From contig JADZCR010000001.1 of assembly GCA_020851465.1 (NCBI GenBank), forward strand, positions 310,001-374,000: a stretch of DNA of 64,000 nt. Direction: 5' to 3'. Below are positions 37,712-46,231 of the stretch, in pieces. A program made the position numbers and the translations under genes. The notes beneath the pieces were generated by a model. That model searched no databases. It saw nothing but the letters and a program-made list of their open reading frames with translations, and was not told where the DNA came from. Position 1 is the stretch's first letter. Every line of letters starts with the position of its first letter. Source of the DNA: Phycisphaeraceae bacterium. Its GTDB lineage: Bacteria > Planctomycetota > Phycisphaerae > Phycisphaerales > Phycisphaeraceae.

Positions 37712-38701
37712 TCACATCTTTGTGTTGTGCCACACGGCTGCCAGTTTTTCGGTCAGGGCAGCGCGATCGTGGTGCTCCGCTGCATATGCACGCCCAGCAT
37801 GTCCCAGGCTCAAGCGCAGTTTCGAGTCGTCAAGCAACTGGCTGATGGTGCGGGACCACTCTGCGGAAGTACCTGCGCAGAACCCGCGCGTTCCATGGCC
37901 CGCGCTGGCGATGTTTTCCCCTACGGCTGATCCGACCCATGGCAGGCCATGTGCCAGGTATTGAATCACCTTGTAGGGACACTTGCCGCGTGTCCAGAGA
38001 GTGTCGGGCATGGGACACAAGCCGACATGACACTCGCGTAATGCGGAGGCTTCTTCGTCAGGGGACCATTTACGGAAATCGACACGCAGCTTGCCGAAAG
38101 ACATCGGTTGATGCGCCACCAGCCGTAATCGAGTGTGCGGATGCGTCGTCGGCAGTAATTCGAGTACGGGTCGAATCTCTTCCAGATACGGCTGGGTTGC
38201 TGCGGAGCCTACCCAGAGGAGGTCAAGCGACCCGTCTTGTGCCGGCTGCCGCTCCCCTGCGGCGGGCGGCGGGTCGATGGCCATGCGAAGTACCGTCACG
38301 CGCGGACAATACGGCCGCGCAAGCGAGGCAAGATATTCGCTTCCCGCCAGAGCCGAATCACAGCGGCTCAACATCCGTGCGAAGCGAAACCTGCGGCTGG
38401 CGCTGGGTCTTCCGCCTTCTGCGCTGGACGAGGTCAACGGATCGTCGAAGTCGAACACGATCCGCCTTGCATGTCGTCGCAGGCGGGGTAGCCACCAGGG
38501 CGCGAGCAGATGGCGATGCCACCAGATCCCATCAAATCCGCGTGTGCGGCCGAGTAACCGCCACTGCCCCGCCGCCGAGCTGGGCAGCGTAGCGCATTCC
38601 ACTTCGATGTTTCGTGCCTGCAAGGGCAGGACATAGCCCGCCACCCGCTGGAGAAAGCTGGCGGATTCCGGCTTGCGCGTGATGGCGAGAATTCGGATCA
38701 C
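37712..38701 (-). CDS. Glycosyltransferase family 1/4-like protein
   Basis: 329 aa from GTG 38701 (VIRILAITRKPESASF). A longer frame to 38851 would run over the start of the divergent gene, so the GTG is preferred. GT-B features: WWLPRLRRHARRIVFDFDDP, LDLLWVGSAATQPYLEEI at the C-domain start, and GLCPMPDTLWTRGKCPYKVI followed by QYLAHGLPWVGSAVGEN, the donor-binding region where GT4 enzymes carry the E-x7-E motif (here weak). It probably adds a sugar to a cell-surface glycan. No clear SD. Convergent with the preceding GT2 gene. Confidence 0.8.
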   Translation of the reverse strand: MIRILAITRKPESASFLQRVAGYVLPLQARNIEVECATLPSSAAGQWRLLGRTRGFDGIWWHRHLLAPWWLPRLRRHARRIVFDFDDPLTSSSAEGGRPSASRRFRFARMLSRCDSALAGSEYLASLARPYCPRVTVLRMAIDPPPAAGERQPAQDGSLDLLWVGSAATQPYLEEIRPVLELLPTTHPHTRLRLVAHQPMSFGKLRVDFRKWSPDEEASALRECHVGLCPMPDTLWTRGKCPYKVIQYLAHGLPWVGSAVGENIASAGHGTRGFCAGTSAEWSRTISQLLDDSKLRLSLGHAGRAYAAEHHDRAALTEKLAAVWHNTKM

Positions 38702-38715
38702 GGAGGGTTCGCCAG

Positions 38716-38746
38716 TTGCGTGGCCCGTAGGCGCAGCGACTATACT
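38716..38746 (+). promoter_or_regulatory. Possible promoter of the FkbM methyltransferase gene
   Basis: TATACT (38741-38746) preceded by TTGCGT (38716-38721) at a wide 19-bp spacing, 70 bases before the ATG at 38817. Weak evidence. Confidence 0.3.
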
Positions 38747-38816
38747 CGAACCGTCCGCAACGCGCTGGCGCGTTGCAGGAGCACTCGCGGTCCAACCCAA
38801 CACCACAAAGGTTCCC

Positions 38817-39548
38817 ATGGGAAAACCTCTCCGCTCACTCATCCGCAACACGCTGTTTCGTGATCAGGGCAATCTCGTGGCTCTGGATGATGCCTTTGTC
38901 ACGATGAAGCGACTTCTCAACGGGCATGAAGTCAGCGATATCCTCGATGCGGGTGCCAGCGACGGCCGAATATCACGAAAAATGCTGCGACATTTTCCCA
39001 ATGCGCGAAGCTGGCTGTTCGAGCCGCATCCAGCTTATCGGGAGCGACTGGAGCAACTCCACCGGGAGAATCCCCGTTACAACCCGCAATTTCTCGCGCT
39101 GTCTGATAGTCCGGGGACGATTGACTTTTTTGACATGCCCCGGCTGGGGGAAACATCTCGGTTCGCACCCAGCGAAAGACTCATTCAGTATCTCTCACAT
39201 ACCAGCAGCCCGTCCACAAAAACCACGGTGCCGGCTGTCCGGCTCGACGACTGGCATGAGGAGAACGGCCGGCCGCCGATTCAGGTGATGAAGTACGACA
39301 TTCAGGCTGGCGAACTGCTCGCGATGCGCGGGGCGACACGGGTGCTCGAATCCAGCGTGCTGCTGGTGTACACCGAGGTTTACTTTAATCCCATGTATGA
39401 AGGCGGCGCCCTGTTTGGAGAGGTGGACCAGTTTTTGCGCGAACGAGGATTTGTCCTCTATAACCTTTACGGTTTGCGCAGCGATAAAAACGACATGCTG
39501 GCCTGGGGTAATGCCATCTTCGTTCACGCGCAACGAATGAAGTTGTAA
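38817..39548 (+). CDS. FkbM family methyltransferase
   Basis: 243 aa from ATG 38817 (MGKPLRSLIRN); upstream in-frame residues from 38673 overlap the divergent glycosyltransferase and are rejected. SAM motif ILDAGASDGRISRKML, then WLFEPHPAYRERLEQL, LALSDSPGTIDFF and MKYDIQAGELLAMRGA, the FkbM signature. FkbM enzymes O-methylate sugars or other surface molecules. Its place between glycosyltransferases supports glycan methylation. Confidence 0.87.
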   Translation: MGKPLRSLIRNTLFRDQGNLVALDDAFVTMKRLLNGHEVSDILDAGASDGRISRKMLRHFPNARSWLFEPHPAYRERLEQLHRENPRYNPQFLALSDSPGTIDFFDMPRLGETSRFAPSERLIQYLSHTSSPSTKTTVPAVRLDDWHEENGRPPIQVMKYDIQAGELLAMRGATRVLESSVLLVYTEVYFNPMYEGGALFGEVDQFLRERGFVLYNLYGLRSDKNDMLAWGNAIFVHAQRMKL

Positions 39549-39602
39549 GTTGGCCGCTTACGGAGCGGAAACTCGACGGACTCGCAGTGGTTGCATTGTT
39601 AG

Positions 39603-40508
39603 TCAGGCGCGAGCGGTACGCCGCAACATCGCTTCGACTCGATGACCCAGTTTCAGACAAGACGCTGCGTGGGAAAGCAGCTTTTCTCCGAATTTGCTGC
39701 TGCGCGATCGTTCAGCAGAATCGCGCCGCAACCCCGTGCGATAGCCGTGAGTCTTGAGAAACAGCGGCTCCAGTCCGCAAGCGCGGAGGTAGTGCCGCAT
39801 GCTCACAAGAGTAGGGATGAATATGTGGCCGTCGCCGAAATAGTGCCAAGTGCACGGTTGCTTCCAGACGCTGAGACTTTGTGCGTTCAGCGTGTGAAGG
39901 TAAATCATCCCACCTTCGCGCAGGGAGGCGGTGAGTTTTTTCAGTACAGCCATCGGTTGTGACAGGTGCTCGAAGACGTTGTCGCAGATCACCAGATCAA
40001 AATAGTTCTCCGGGATCGAAACTTCTTCGATCGGGCCAGTGTGAATCGGCACGCCTGTCGAGCGGGTCAGCGAGTCAGCAGCAAAGGCGGAAATCTCATT
40101 CCCCTGGGCCTGCCAACCAAGCTCCAGCGCAGCGCGGAGCAACACACCTTGGCCGGAACCTACTTCCAACAGCCGTCCTCCGGGACGCGCGGTTGCCAGT
40201 CGTTGTAACCAGAGGCGTCGTTTGGCGATGGCGGCTCGCGCCTCCTGCTCGCGCAACTGATGTGCCGCCCACCAGCGATCATAAAGCTCCACCGGCGGCG
40301 GGCCTTGTGAATCGCTGGATAATTGCCCCGTCTGTGCGCAGATCCAGTAATCCCCGCCGCTCGTCTTGAGCCGTTGATGCTCCGTCTCCACACCCAGCGC
40401 ATCACAAAGACGAGAGCATCGTGTAGCAGGATCGCTGGCTTTCCATGCTGGCCGCAAAGTGCGCGGAAGACTCACGGGATATTTTTGTGAATGCGGAACG
40501 TCAGCCAT
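39603..40508 (-). CDS. Class I SAM-dependent methyltransferase (Methyltransf_23-type)
   Basis: 301 aa from ATG 40508 (MADVPHSQKYP). The N-terminal part has ETEHQRLKTSGGDYWICAQT and a YDRWWAAHQLREQEAR helix, then the SAM domain: GGRLLEVGSGQGVLLRAALE, VICDNVFEHLSQPMAVLKKL, GGMIYLHTLNAQSL. This domain order is common in methyltransferases of O-antigen and capsule clusters. The extra residues upstream to 40676 are Arg/Ser-rich and unlikely to be translated. Convergent with the FkbM gene. Confidence 0.85.
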   Translation of the reverse strand: MADVPHSQKYPVSLPRTLRPAWKASDPATRCSRLCDALGVETEHQRLKTSGGDYWICAQTGQLSSDSQGPPPVELYDRWWAAHQLREQEARAAIAKRRLWLQRLATARPGGRLLEVGSGQGVLLRAALELGWQAQGNEISAFAADSLTRSTGVPIHTGPIEEVSIPENYFDLVICDNVFEHLSQPMAVLKKLTASLREGGMIYLHTLNAQSLSVWKQPCTWHYFGDGHIFIPTLVSMRHYLRACGLEPLFLKTHGYRTGLRRDSAERSRSSKFGEKLLSHAASCLKLGHRVEAMLRRTARA

Positions 40509-40582
40509 CAAGTCATCATAAGGCGAGCATCTCCTTCGAGAAATATTCGAGCTGCTGGAGGTCGGTGCTATGATGCGCGGCG

Positions 40583-41230
40583 ATGCTGAAATGGGACCGA
40601 TGTGAATCGCCGCCGCCGTTGCTGGACCAGCGAATTCTCGCCGCCGCGCGGGTGGAAACCTATAAATCCGACGCACGCAGCACCGTCTGGCGCACGGAGA
40701 CGCCTGAAGGGGCGTGGGTCGTCAAGCGTTTCGAATATTCACCACTGCGGCAACGGGTTTCGCTGATTTTGGGAATCCATCCGGGCCAGCGTGAACGACG
40801 CGCCAACGCGGAACTGGTCCGCCAGGAGATGCCTGCCGTGCCGCTCGTTGGTTGGGTCGAGCAGCGTGTCGGGCTGGGCTGCAAGATTCATCTGGTGACA
40901 CCTTACGCGGGTGAATCCTTGCAGCGGTTGCTTCGGAGCGGACTGGTGCATGATGCGGAATGGTTGCGACGCACGTTACCAAGAGTCGGTGAGTTAGCGA
41001 GCCGGTTGGTTGAAGGCAGATGGTTTCTGGCTGATCTGAAGACTGCAAATATTGTGATCGACAAAGATGGCCAGCCTCGTGTGATCGACGTGGGCCGTGC
41101 GCGTCGCTGTCGCAGCCGCGCCAAGACAACGCAGATGCTCGCGGTTTTGGAAGACACGCTGAAAAAGGACGGTTTGGCGGAGGAAGTATGTCGGCAATGT
41201 GTTGCCCCCGCAGCCGCCGCAGCGCATTAG
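40583..41230 (+). CDS. Lipopolysaccharide-kinase-like protein (WaaP/Kdo kinase fold)
   Basis: 215 aa small eukaryotic-like kinase fold. The ATP-site Lys is in WVVKRFEYS (about 47-55), the catalytic loop reads LADLKTANIVID (Asp and Asn), and the metal-binding motif is VIDVGRARR, the IDxxRAR form typical of WaaP/KdkA-type lipopolysaccharide kinases rather than DFG. It would phosphorylate a sugar in LPS core or a similar lipid glycan. It lies within the glycosyltransferase/methyltransferase cluster. It is somewhat short for the family, so the C-lobe is minimal. Confidence 0.75.
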   Translation: MLKWDRCESPPPLLDQRILAAARVETYKSDARSTVWRTETPEGAWVVKRFEYSPLRQRVSLILGIHPGQRERRANAELVRQEMPAVPLVGWVEQRVGLGCKIHLVTPYAGESLQRLLRSGLVHDAEWLRRTLPRVGELASRLVEGRWFLADLKTANIVIDKDGQPRVIDVGRARRCRSRAKTTQMLAVLEDTLKKDGLAEEVCRQCVAPAAAAAH

Positions 41231-41275
41231 TTTTCGGGTGACCTCTTGATCAACCGCCGTGATCGCGCGGATGGG

Positions 41276-42145
41276 TTAAAGCTTCAGGCCGTGATTGAGG
41301 CATTCCCAGTAGAACCGCGGGCTGAACCAGCGATTGCGGCGAGGATCAATCTGGGGGTGTGCTGCGATGCGGGCGGCCATGGTAGCCGGATGTGTGTCCC
41401 GGTAATTTTTCAGCGCGTAGTACTTGCTGGTGAATGCGGGACCAAACCGCCGCTTGAGATTGCTTTCCTGTTGTTGTTTATTTTGCTGGCCCCAATAAAG
41501 CTCCTTGATCCACTCAAATTTAGTAGCCAATTCTTCGGGGCTTTTGACCCAGCCATAGTGAAAGAGCCGGGTATTGGCCCACCGGACGTAGTTACCAAGC
41601 TGCTCTTTGTTGAAATAATCGTGCTTGGGGTGGCCGCCCTTCAGGCCGGGACCGCAGCCGTCGCCGTAAAACTCAACCGTTCCGTCGAGTTTCATCGGTC
41701 GGCAAACCTTGCGAAACATCCAGGTGTCGATGGACTGGTAATCGAACGAGAATTGCAGCACGCGGTGCATCAATGCCTTGACGCCGGGCGTCGAGGCGTA
41801 TTCATCCATGGTCGCCCGCAGGGTTGGTAATTCTTTCTCGTGGATGACCTCGTCAGCAAAGAGGAACATTCCCCAGTCGCACTTGGTTTTTTCTGCCAAC
41901 TGAAGTGATTTGTTGCCTTCGATGCGAAAGACCTCGCCGCCCGCCGTGATGGGTACCCATTCGCTGTCGTGGATTTGGATGCGCGGATCAATCGACTGGA
42001 TCAGGTCGCGCGTTCCGTCCTCTGACTTTCCGCAGAGGAAGACAAACTCATCGCAGATCGGCAGGATCGAGCGGATCGACTCAACAATCGGATAGTTGAG
42101 CCGTACGAGATTTTTGCCGTAGGTAAAACCGCAAACTGATGGCAT
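41276..42145 (-). CDS. Glycosyltransferase family 2-like protein
   Basis: 289 aa. Begins GFTYGKNLVRLNYPIVESIR, then CDEFVFLCGKSEDGTRDLIQ, and FLFADEVIHEKELPTL, the GT-A pattern where ADE replaces the usual DxD. A LPHA-like lectin motif is absent; the C-terminal part (DYFNKEQLGNYVRWANTRLF) is shared by uncharacterised planctomycete GT2-like proteins. Probably adds a sugar in the same glycan pathway. Divergent from lepA. Confidence 0.78.
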   Translation of the reverse strand: MPSVCGFTYGKNLVRLNYPIVESIRSILPICDEFVFLCGKSEDGTRDLIQSIDPRIQIHDSEWVPITAGGEVFRIEGNKSLQLAEKTKCDWGMFLFADEVIHEKELPTLRATMDEYASTPGVKALMHRVLQFSFDYQSIDTWMFRKVCRPMKLDGTVEFYGDGCGPGLKGGHPKHDYFNKEQLGNYVRWANTRLFHYGWVKSPEELATKFEWIKELYWGQQNKQQQESNLKRRFGPAFTSKYYALKNYRDTHPATMAARIAAHPQIDPRRNRWFSPRFYWECLNHGLKL

Positions 42146-42323
42146 AGGGTGGCTGAAGTTGGGGAAAAAGAACAGAGTCGTGGCTCGACCACGCGGTTCG
42201 AGCAGTTTTCGGATCGGCTAGTCCTGTCCCTGCCGCGTCGGCCGGACTGGCGGGCGGCACCCGCGATTTAGTCAGCCCAGTCGCAACAGAATGAGGACAT
42301 CATGCTACGATAATCGTTCCCCC

Positions 42324-44129
42324 ATGAATATCCGCAACTTCTGCATCATAGCTCACATTGACCACGGCAAGAGCACCCTTGCCGACCGGATGCTCCAAAA
42401 GACCGGCGCGATCTCCGAGCGCGACATGACGAACCAGGTGCTTGACGGCATGGATCTGGAGCGCGAACGCGGCATCACGATCAAGGCCAGCGCGGTGAGC
42501 GTGAAATACACGCCTCGAAGCGGCAAGTTTGCCGGGCAGGAGTTCCTGCTTAATTTCATTGATACCCCCGGCCACGTGGACTTCCACTATGAGGTCAGCC
42601 GAGCGTTGACCGCCTGCGAAGGGGCGATTCTTGTCGTTGATGCGACCCAGGGTGTCGAGGCACAGACCGTCGCCAATGCCTACATGGCGATCAATCAGAA
42701 CCTCGAAATCATTCCACTGGTGAACAAGATCGACCTGCCATCCGCCCGGCCGGAAGATGTGGCTATCGAGGTCGAACACGTTTTAGGTATTCCGTCGGAC
42801 GACGTGATCTTCGCGTCAGCGAAAACGGGACAAGGTGTTGAAGAGTTACTCGACGCCATCTGCAACCGTCTGCCCGGCCCTAAGGGTGACGTAAACCAGA
42901 AGACACAGGCTTTGATCTTCGACAGCGAATACGACGACTATCGCGGCGTGATTGTCTATTTTCGACTGTTCAACGGTCGTCTCGCCCCGGGTGACAAGAT
43001 CCGCATGATGGGCACCGGCCGAAGCTACGCGATCACAGAAATGGGTAAGTTCACGCCGAAAATGGCGGTGAGCAAGGCGCCATTTACTGCGGGGGAAGTA
43101 GGCTATTTTGTGGCGGCAATCAAGGCGCTCGATGAGGTCAATATCGGCGATACCGTGACGCTGGAAAACAACCCCGCGGACACCCCGCTTCCGGGATACC
43201 GCGAACCGCAGCGGATGGTGTTCTGCGATTTTTATCCGATCGGGGATACACAGTTCGATGAGCTGCGCGATGCCATCGACCGGCTGCACCTCAATGATGC
43301 GAGTTTCAGCTATGCGCCAACCTCCAGCGAAGCTCTGGGCTTTGGTTTTCGGTGCGGATTCCTCGGGATGCTCCACATGGACATCATTCAGGAGCGACTC
43401 GAGCGCGAAGGCAAGGTGGAAATCGTTCAGACCGCGCCGACGGTGACTTACGAGATTCTCAAAACTGAAGGCGCGGTGATCCAGATCACTAATCCCGCGG
43501 ATTTACCCGATCTGTCACAGGTGCAGGAGATCCGTGAGCCGATCGTCAAGATCGAGATCATCACACCCAAGGAATACATCGGCGACCTGATGACGCTGTG
43601 CGAATCACGCCGCGGCCGCTATGTAAAACAGCAATTTCTCAGCGATACGAGGCAAATTCTGGAATACGATCTGCCGCTGGCGGAGATCATTTTCGACTTT
43701 TACGACAAGCTTAAAAGTATCACGCGCGGTTACGGAACGATGGACTACAACCTTGCCGGCTTCCGTGCGGATGACCTGGTGAAAATGGACATCCTCGTTA
43801 ATGGCGACAAGGTTGATGCGCTGAGCCTGATCGTCCATCGAGAGAAAGCGGAGCTGCGAGGCCGAGCACTGCTGACTCGCCTGAAGAAAGAGATCGAACG
43901 CCACCTCTTTGAAATTCCGCTCCAGGCGGCCATCGGCGGAAAGATCATCGCCCGCGAAACCATCAAGAGCGTAGGTAAAAACGTGACAGCGAAGTGTTAC
44001 GGCGGCGACGTCAGCCGAAAACGCAAACTGCTGGAAAAACAAAAAGAAGGTAAGAAACGAATGAAGCGCGTAGGGACGGTGGACATCCCTCAGGAAGCGT
44101 TTATGGCGGTGCTGGATTCGGGTGAGTGA
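42324..44129 (+). CDS. lepA: Elongation factor 4 (LepA) GTPase
   Basis: 601 aa from ATG 42324 (MNIRNFCIIAHIDHGKSTLADRML is the N-terminus of canonical LepA). G motifs: AHIDHGKS, DTPGHVDF, NKIDLP; LepA-specific C-terminal domain with RGTGTMDY-like ITRGYGTMDYNLAGFRADD and AIGGKIIARETIKS. It remodels stalled or mispaired ribosomes (back-translocase). An upstream in-frame ATG at 42291 adds 11 unconserved residues. Length and domain order are normal. Confidence 0.97.
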   Translation: MNIRNFCIIAHIDHGKSTLADRMLQKTGAISERDMTNQVLDGMDLERERGITIKASAVSVKYTPRSGKFAGQEFLLNFIDTPGHVDFHYEVSRALTACEGAILVVDATQGVEAQTVANAYMAINQNLEIIPLVNKIDLPSARPEDVAIEVEHVLGIPSDDVIFASAKTGQGVEELLDAICNRLPGPKGDVNQKTQALIFDSEYDDYRGVIVYFRLFNGRLAPGDKIRMMGTGRSYAITEMGKFTPKMAVSKAPFTAGEVGYFVAAIKALDEVNIGDTVTLENNPADTPLPGYREPQRMVFCDFYPIGDTQFDELRDAIDRLHLNDASFSYAPTSSEALGFGFRCGFLGMLHMDIIQERLEREGKVEIVQTAPTVTYEILKTEGAVIQITNPADLPDLSQVQEIREPIVKIEIITPKEYIGDLMTLCESRRGRYVKQQFLSDTRQILEYDLPLAEIIFDFYDKLKSITRGYGTMDYNLAGFRADDLVKMDILVNGDKVDALSLIVHREKAELRGRALLTRLKKEIERHLFEIPLQAAIGGKIIARETIKSVGKNVTAKCYGGDVSRKRKLLEKQKEGKKRMKRVGTVDIPQEAFMAVLDSGE

Positions 44130-44613
44130 ATTATCAGACCGCAGTCCGAACAATATGTACGTCCGCCTCTTGCGCAAAAACAGTCCCAAGCCTGCTCATT
44201 TGCTGAATCCACCTGTCGCGACATGGCAAGATGATTTGTTGAGAGGTTGGTGTGTCTTGTCGTGGCCGTGTGTGACGATCAGGCAAGATTACTGACCGGG
44301 AAAAGTAGGGCAAATTCATTTCGGCGGCTGGTTCTTTCTTTAATCCAATTGTTTGGTTATCGACGTCCTCGCCGGATCGTGATTCGGTCGGCGGCGGCTT
44401 ATCGAAGTTTTGTGGGGAATGATTAAGTCACCCCCGCAACTCGACGATGACTAGTGCGAACGGAAGGTTCCTAGCCGACTCCGCCAAAGTGGCGCCCGCG
44501 GAGGGGAGACGGCACCGTGAACCGAAGTTTGAACAGGCTTGGAGTGAAGAAAAACTTCGGGTTCGCGTGGACCCGAGCAATGAGTCAGTCGGAGCACTTT
44601 TAGGAGAAAGTCC
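44130..44613. other. 484-bp intergenic region upstream of the major pilin
   Basis: Separates lepA from the pilin gene. The first 300 bases show no gene or clear promoter boxes; the last 170 bases fold into several hairpins (annotated next). Long leaders are common for highly expressed pilin mRNAs. Confidence 0.6.
44449..44613 (+). promoter_or_regulatory. Structured leader RNA candidate before the pilin gene
   Basis: Perfect inverted repeats lie in series: CTCCGC 44479-44484 with GCGGAG 44498-44503; nested alternative CGCCA 44482-44486 with TGGCG 44490-44494; CGAAGTTT 44523-44530 with AAACTTCG 44552-44559; TCGGGT 44557-44562 with ACCCGA 44571-44576. The last two share bases 44557-44559, so they are mutually exclusive. 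A strong SD (AGGAG at 44601-44605) precedes the ATG. It could be a riboswitch, a stability element or a translational control; it does not match the c-di-GMP, cobalamin, TPP or SAM consensus I know. Confidence 0.45.
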
Positions 44614-45090
44614 ATGAACCGCTACCGCAATGCTTCTGGTTTTACGCTTGTTGAAATTCTGATCGTCGTTGTGATCCTCGGCATTCTCGCCGCGATCGTC
44701 ATCCCGCAGTTCACCAGCGCCAGCGAAGCCGCCAAAGGCTCAAGCGTGGTGAGCCAGCTCCAGACGGTCCGCAGCCAGCTTGAGCTGTACAACGTGCAGC
44801 ACAACGGCACGTACCCAACGGTTGCTCAGCTCTGGGGCAACATGACCAGCATGACCAACGCTGCTGGTACGTCGGTGACTTCAGGCGGCGTCGGCCCCTA
44901 CCTTCAGCAGGCCCCGGGCAACGCCCTTGAAGGCGGCAGCTCCTCAGTCGTCAACTCGACCACGGGCACCGCAGCGGCGGGTGTGGGTTGGTTCTATAAC
45001 CCCACTACCGGCGCGATCAGGGCAGTCTGCTCGTCCGCCAAGGCTACTGAGCTGAGCCTCGACACGACCAACGACGTGGCGACGTACTAA
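44614..45090 (+). CDS. Major type IV pilin / pseudopilin
   Basis: 158 aa. A classic class III signal: MNRYRNASG cleaved before FTLVEILIVVVILGILAAIV (Gly-1, Phe+1, Glu+5), then a hydrophobic helix and a small C-terminal domain starting around QTVRSQLELYNVQHNGTYPT, which resembles GspG-type pseudopilins. The C-terminal part is Gly/Ala/Thr-rich. Substrate of a prepilin peptidase that is not in the window. First gene of the locus, followed by its own terminator, so it is probably made in excess over the downstream genes. Confidence 0.93.
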   Translation: MNRYRNASGFTLVEILIVVVILGILAAIVIPQFTSASEAAKGSSVVSQLQTVRSQLELYNVQHNGTYPTVAQLWGNMTSMTNAAGTSVTSGGVGPYLQQAPGNALEGGSSSVVNSTTGTAAAGVGWFYNPTTGAIRAVCSSAKATELSLDTTNDVATY

Positions 45091-45108
45091 GCTCTATCGG
45101 ACTACTAC

Positions 45109-45143
45109 GGTCGCCCCGGCTTGACGGTCGGGGCGACCTTTTT
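45109..45143 (+). terminator. Rho-independent terminator after the pilin gene
   Basis: Perfect 10-bp stem: GGTCGCCCCG (45109-45118) and CGGGGCGACC (45129-45138) around a 10-base loop, followed by TTTTT (45139-45143). It starts 18 bases after the pilin stop. Confidence 0.92.
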
Positions 45144-45210
45144 CTTTTCAGTCGCGTGGTGAAGTAACAACCGCTTGTTTAACGCGACGCGCCAGCCGGC
45201 TGAGGTGAAC

Positions 45211-45738
45211 ATGGAAACTCCAACACCATCGACACAGCGCCGCCGCGCCTCTCGTCTTCTGGAAGCGCTGATCGTTCTGATGATTCTTGGCGGCCTGAGC
45301 AGCCTGGTGTTGCCTCAGTTTTCAAGCGCAGCCCGCGTTTCGCAGGAGACCTCGCTGCGCGACGATCTGCGATATATCCGCACACAGATTCTTGTCTATC
45401 GAGCGCAACACGGCGGAACAGCGCCGGGCTATCCCGACGGTGATGCCACCCGTCCGCCAACGACCACAGACTTTGCCGCACAGATGACGCTCTTTACCGA
45501 CGCTCAGGGGCGGACATCCATCCAGAAAAGCGAGCAATTTTGCTTTGGTCCTTATCTGGAGCAATTGCCGGCAAATCCTGTGAATCACAGTGCCGCGATT
45601 CGTTTCATCGCATCCGAGGTTCCGTTCCCGATGGTTCCGGGCGGGAGTGAAGGCTGGTTTTATCAGCCCGCCACCGGCACATTTGCGCCGAATATTGAAG
45701 GCCGGGACGCAGTGGGTGAGCCGTACTTTCAATATTGA
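45211..45738 (+). CDS. Pilin-like protein with degenerate prepilin signal
   Basis: 175 aa from ATG 45211, which follows a strong GAGGTGA; an in-frame TTG at 45175 is not preferred. The N-terminus reads RRRASRLLEALIVLMILGGL: the hydrophobic helix and Glu+5 are kept, but Gly-1 is Ala and Phe+1 is Ser. The rest parallels the major pilin (RDDLRYIRTQILVYRAQHGG, FGPYLEQLPANPVN, GWFYQPATGTFAPN), so it is a paralogue. It may be processed poorly, or may stay uncleaved as a membrane protein. Lies after the terminator. Confidence 0.85.
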   Translation: METPTPSTQRRRASRLLEALIVLMILGGLSSLVLPQFSSAARVSQETSLRDDLRYIRTQILVYRAQHGGTAPGYPDGDATRPPTTTDFAAQMTLFTDAQGRTSIQKSEQFCFGPYLEQLPANPVNHSAAIRFIASEVPFPMVPGGSEGWFYQPATGTFAPNIEGRDAVGEPYFQY

Positions 45739-45854
45739 TCCTCACCACAGACTGCACAAGTCCTTTACGGCGGCAATCCTCAGCGTATTTCGGCGTGATT
45801 GAACTTATTTGCCTCCTGATTTTCACCGATGAGGGGAGAGAAAGGAGATTCCGC

Positions 45855-46154
45855 ATGCGATCTCTGCGCTATCTCAACACGATTCTGACCATTCTCGCGG
45901 TGCTGCTGGGTCTGGAAATCTGGACCACCTGGATGCGTCCCGGTGACAGCGGCCTGGCTTCACCAGCCGTTGCCGGAGCCGATACCCGCTCGACGGACCG
46001 TTCCACAGGCGGCATTCCCGATGCGGGAGCACAGCGCAAGGAAATGATCGATCTGCTCAAGCAACTCAACGTCCAGCAAGCGGACGTGGTGAAGGTGCTC
46101 AAGTCCGGCGAAGTGCGCGTGAAGCTCGAAGACGCGCCGAACGATAACAAGTAA
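45855..46154 (+). CDS. Small membrane-anchored protein of the pilus locus, unknown function
   Basis: 99 aa from ATG 45855 after a good AAGGAG site. One TM helix (about 7-26), then a polar stretch and a C-terminal helix GIPDAGAQRKEMIDLLKQLN followed by ADVVKVLKSGEVRVKLED. Orientation is most likely C-terminus outside. I do not recognise a named family, but the position between pilin-like genes suggests a locus-specific component. The frame extends upstream to 45735 without supporting features. Confidence 0.7.
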   Translation: MRSLRYLNTILTILAVLLGLEIWTTWMRPGDSGLASPAVAGADTRSTDRSTGGIPDAGAQRKEMIDLLKQLNVQQADVVKVLKSGEVRVKLEDAPNDNK

Positions 46155-46231
46155 GCGTTTCGACTTGCTTGAGATCGCGCTGGACGGAGGCGACGTTCCC
46201 TGGTCATCAACAATCCGGGGAAGGGGATGAA

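Noticed and set aside
44449-44613. c-di-GMP (GEMM), cobalamin, TPP or SAM riboswitch before the pilin
   Set aside because: Inverted repeats are real, but I could not find the conserved core bases of these classes; kept only as a generic structured leader.
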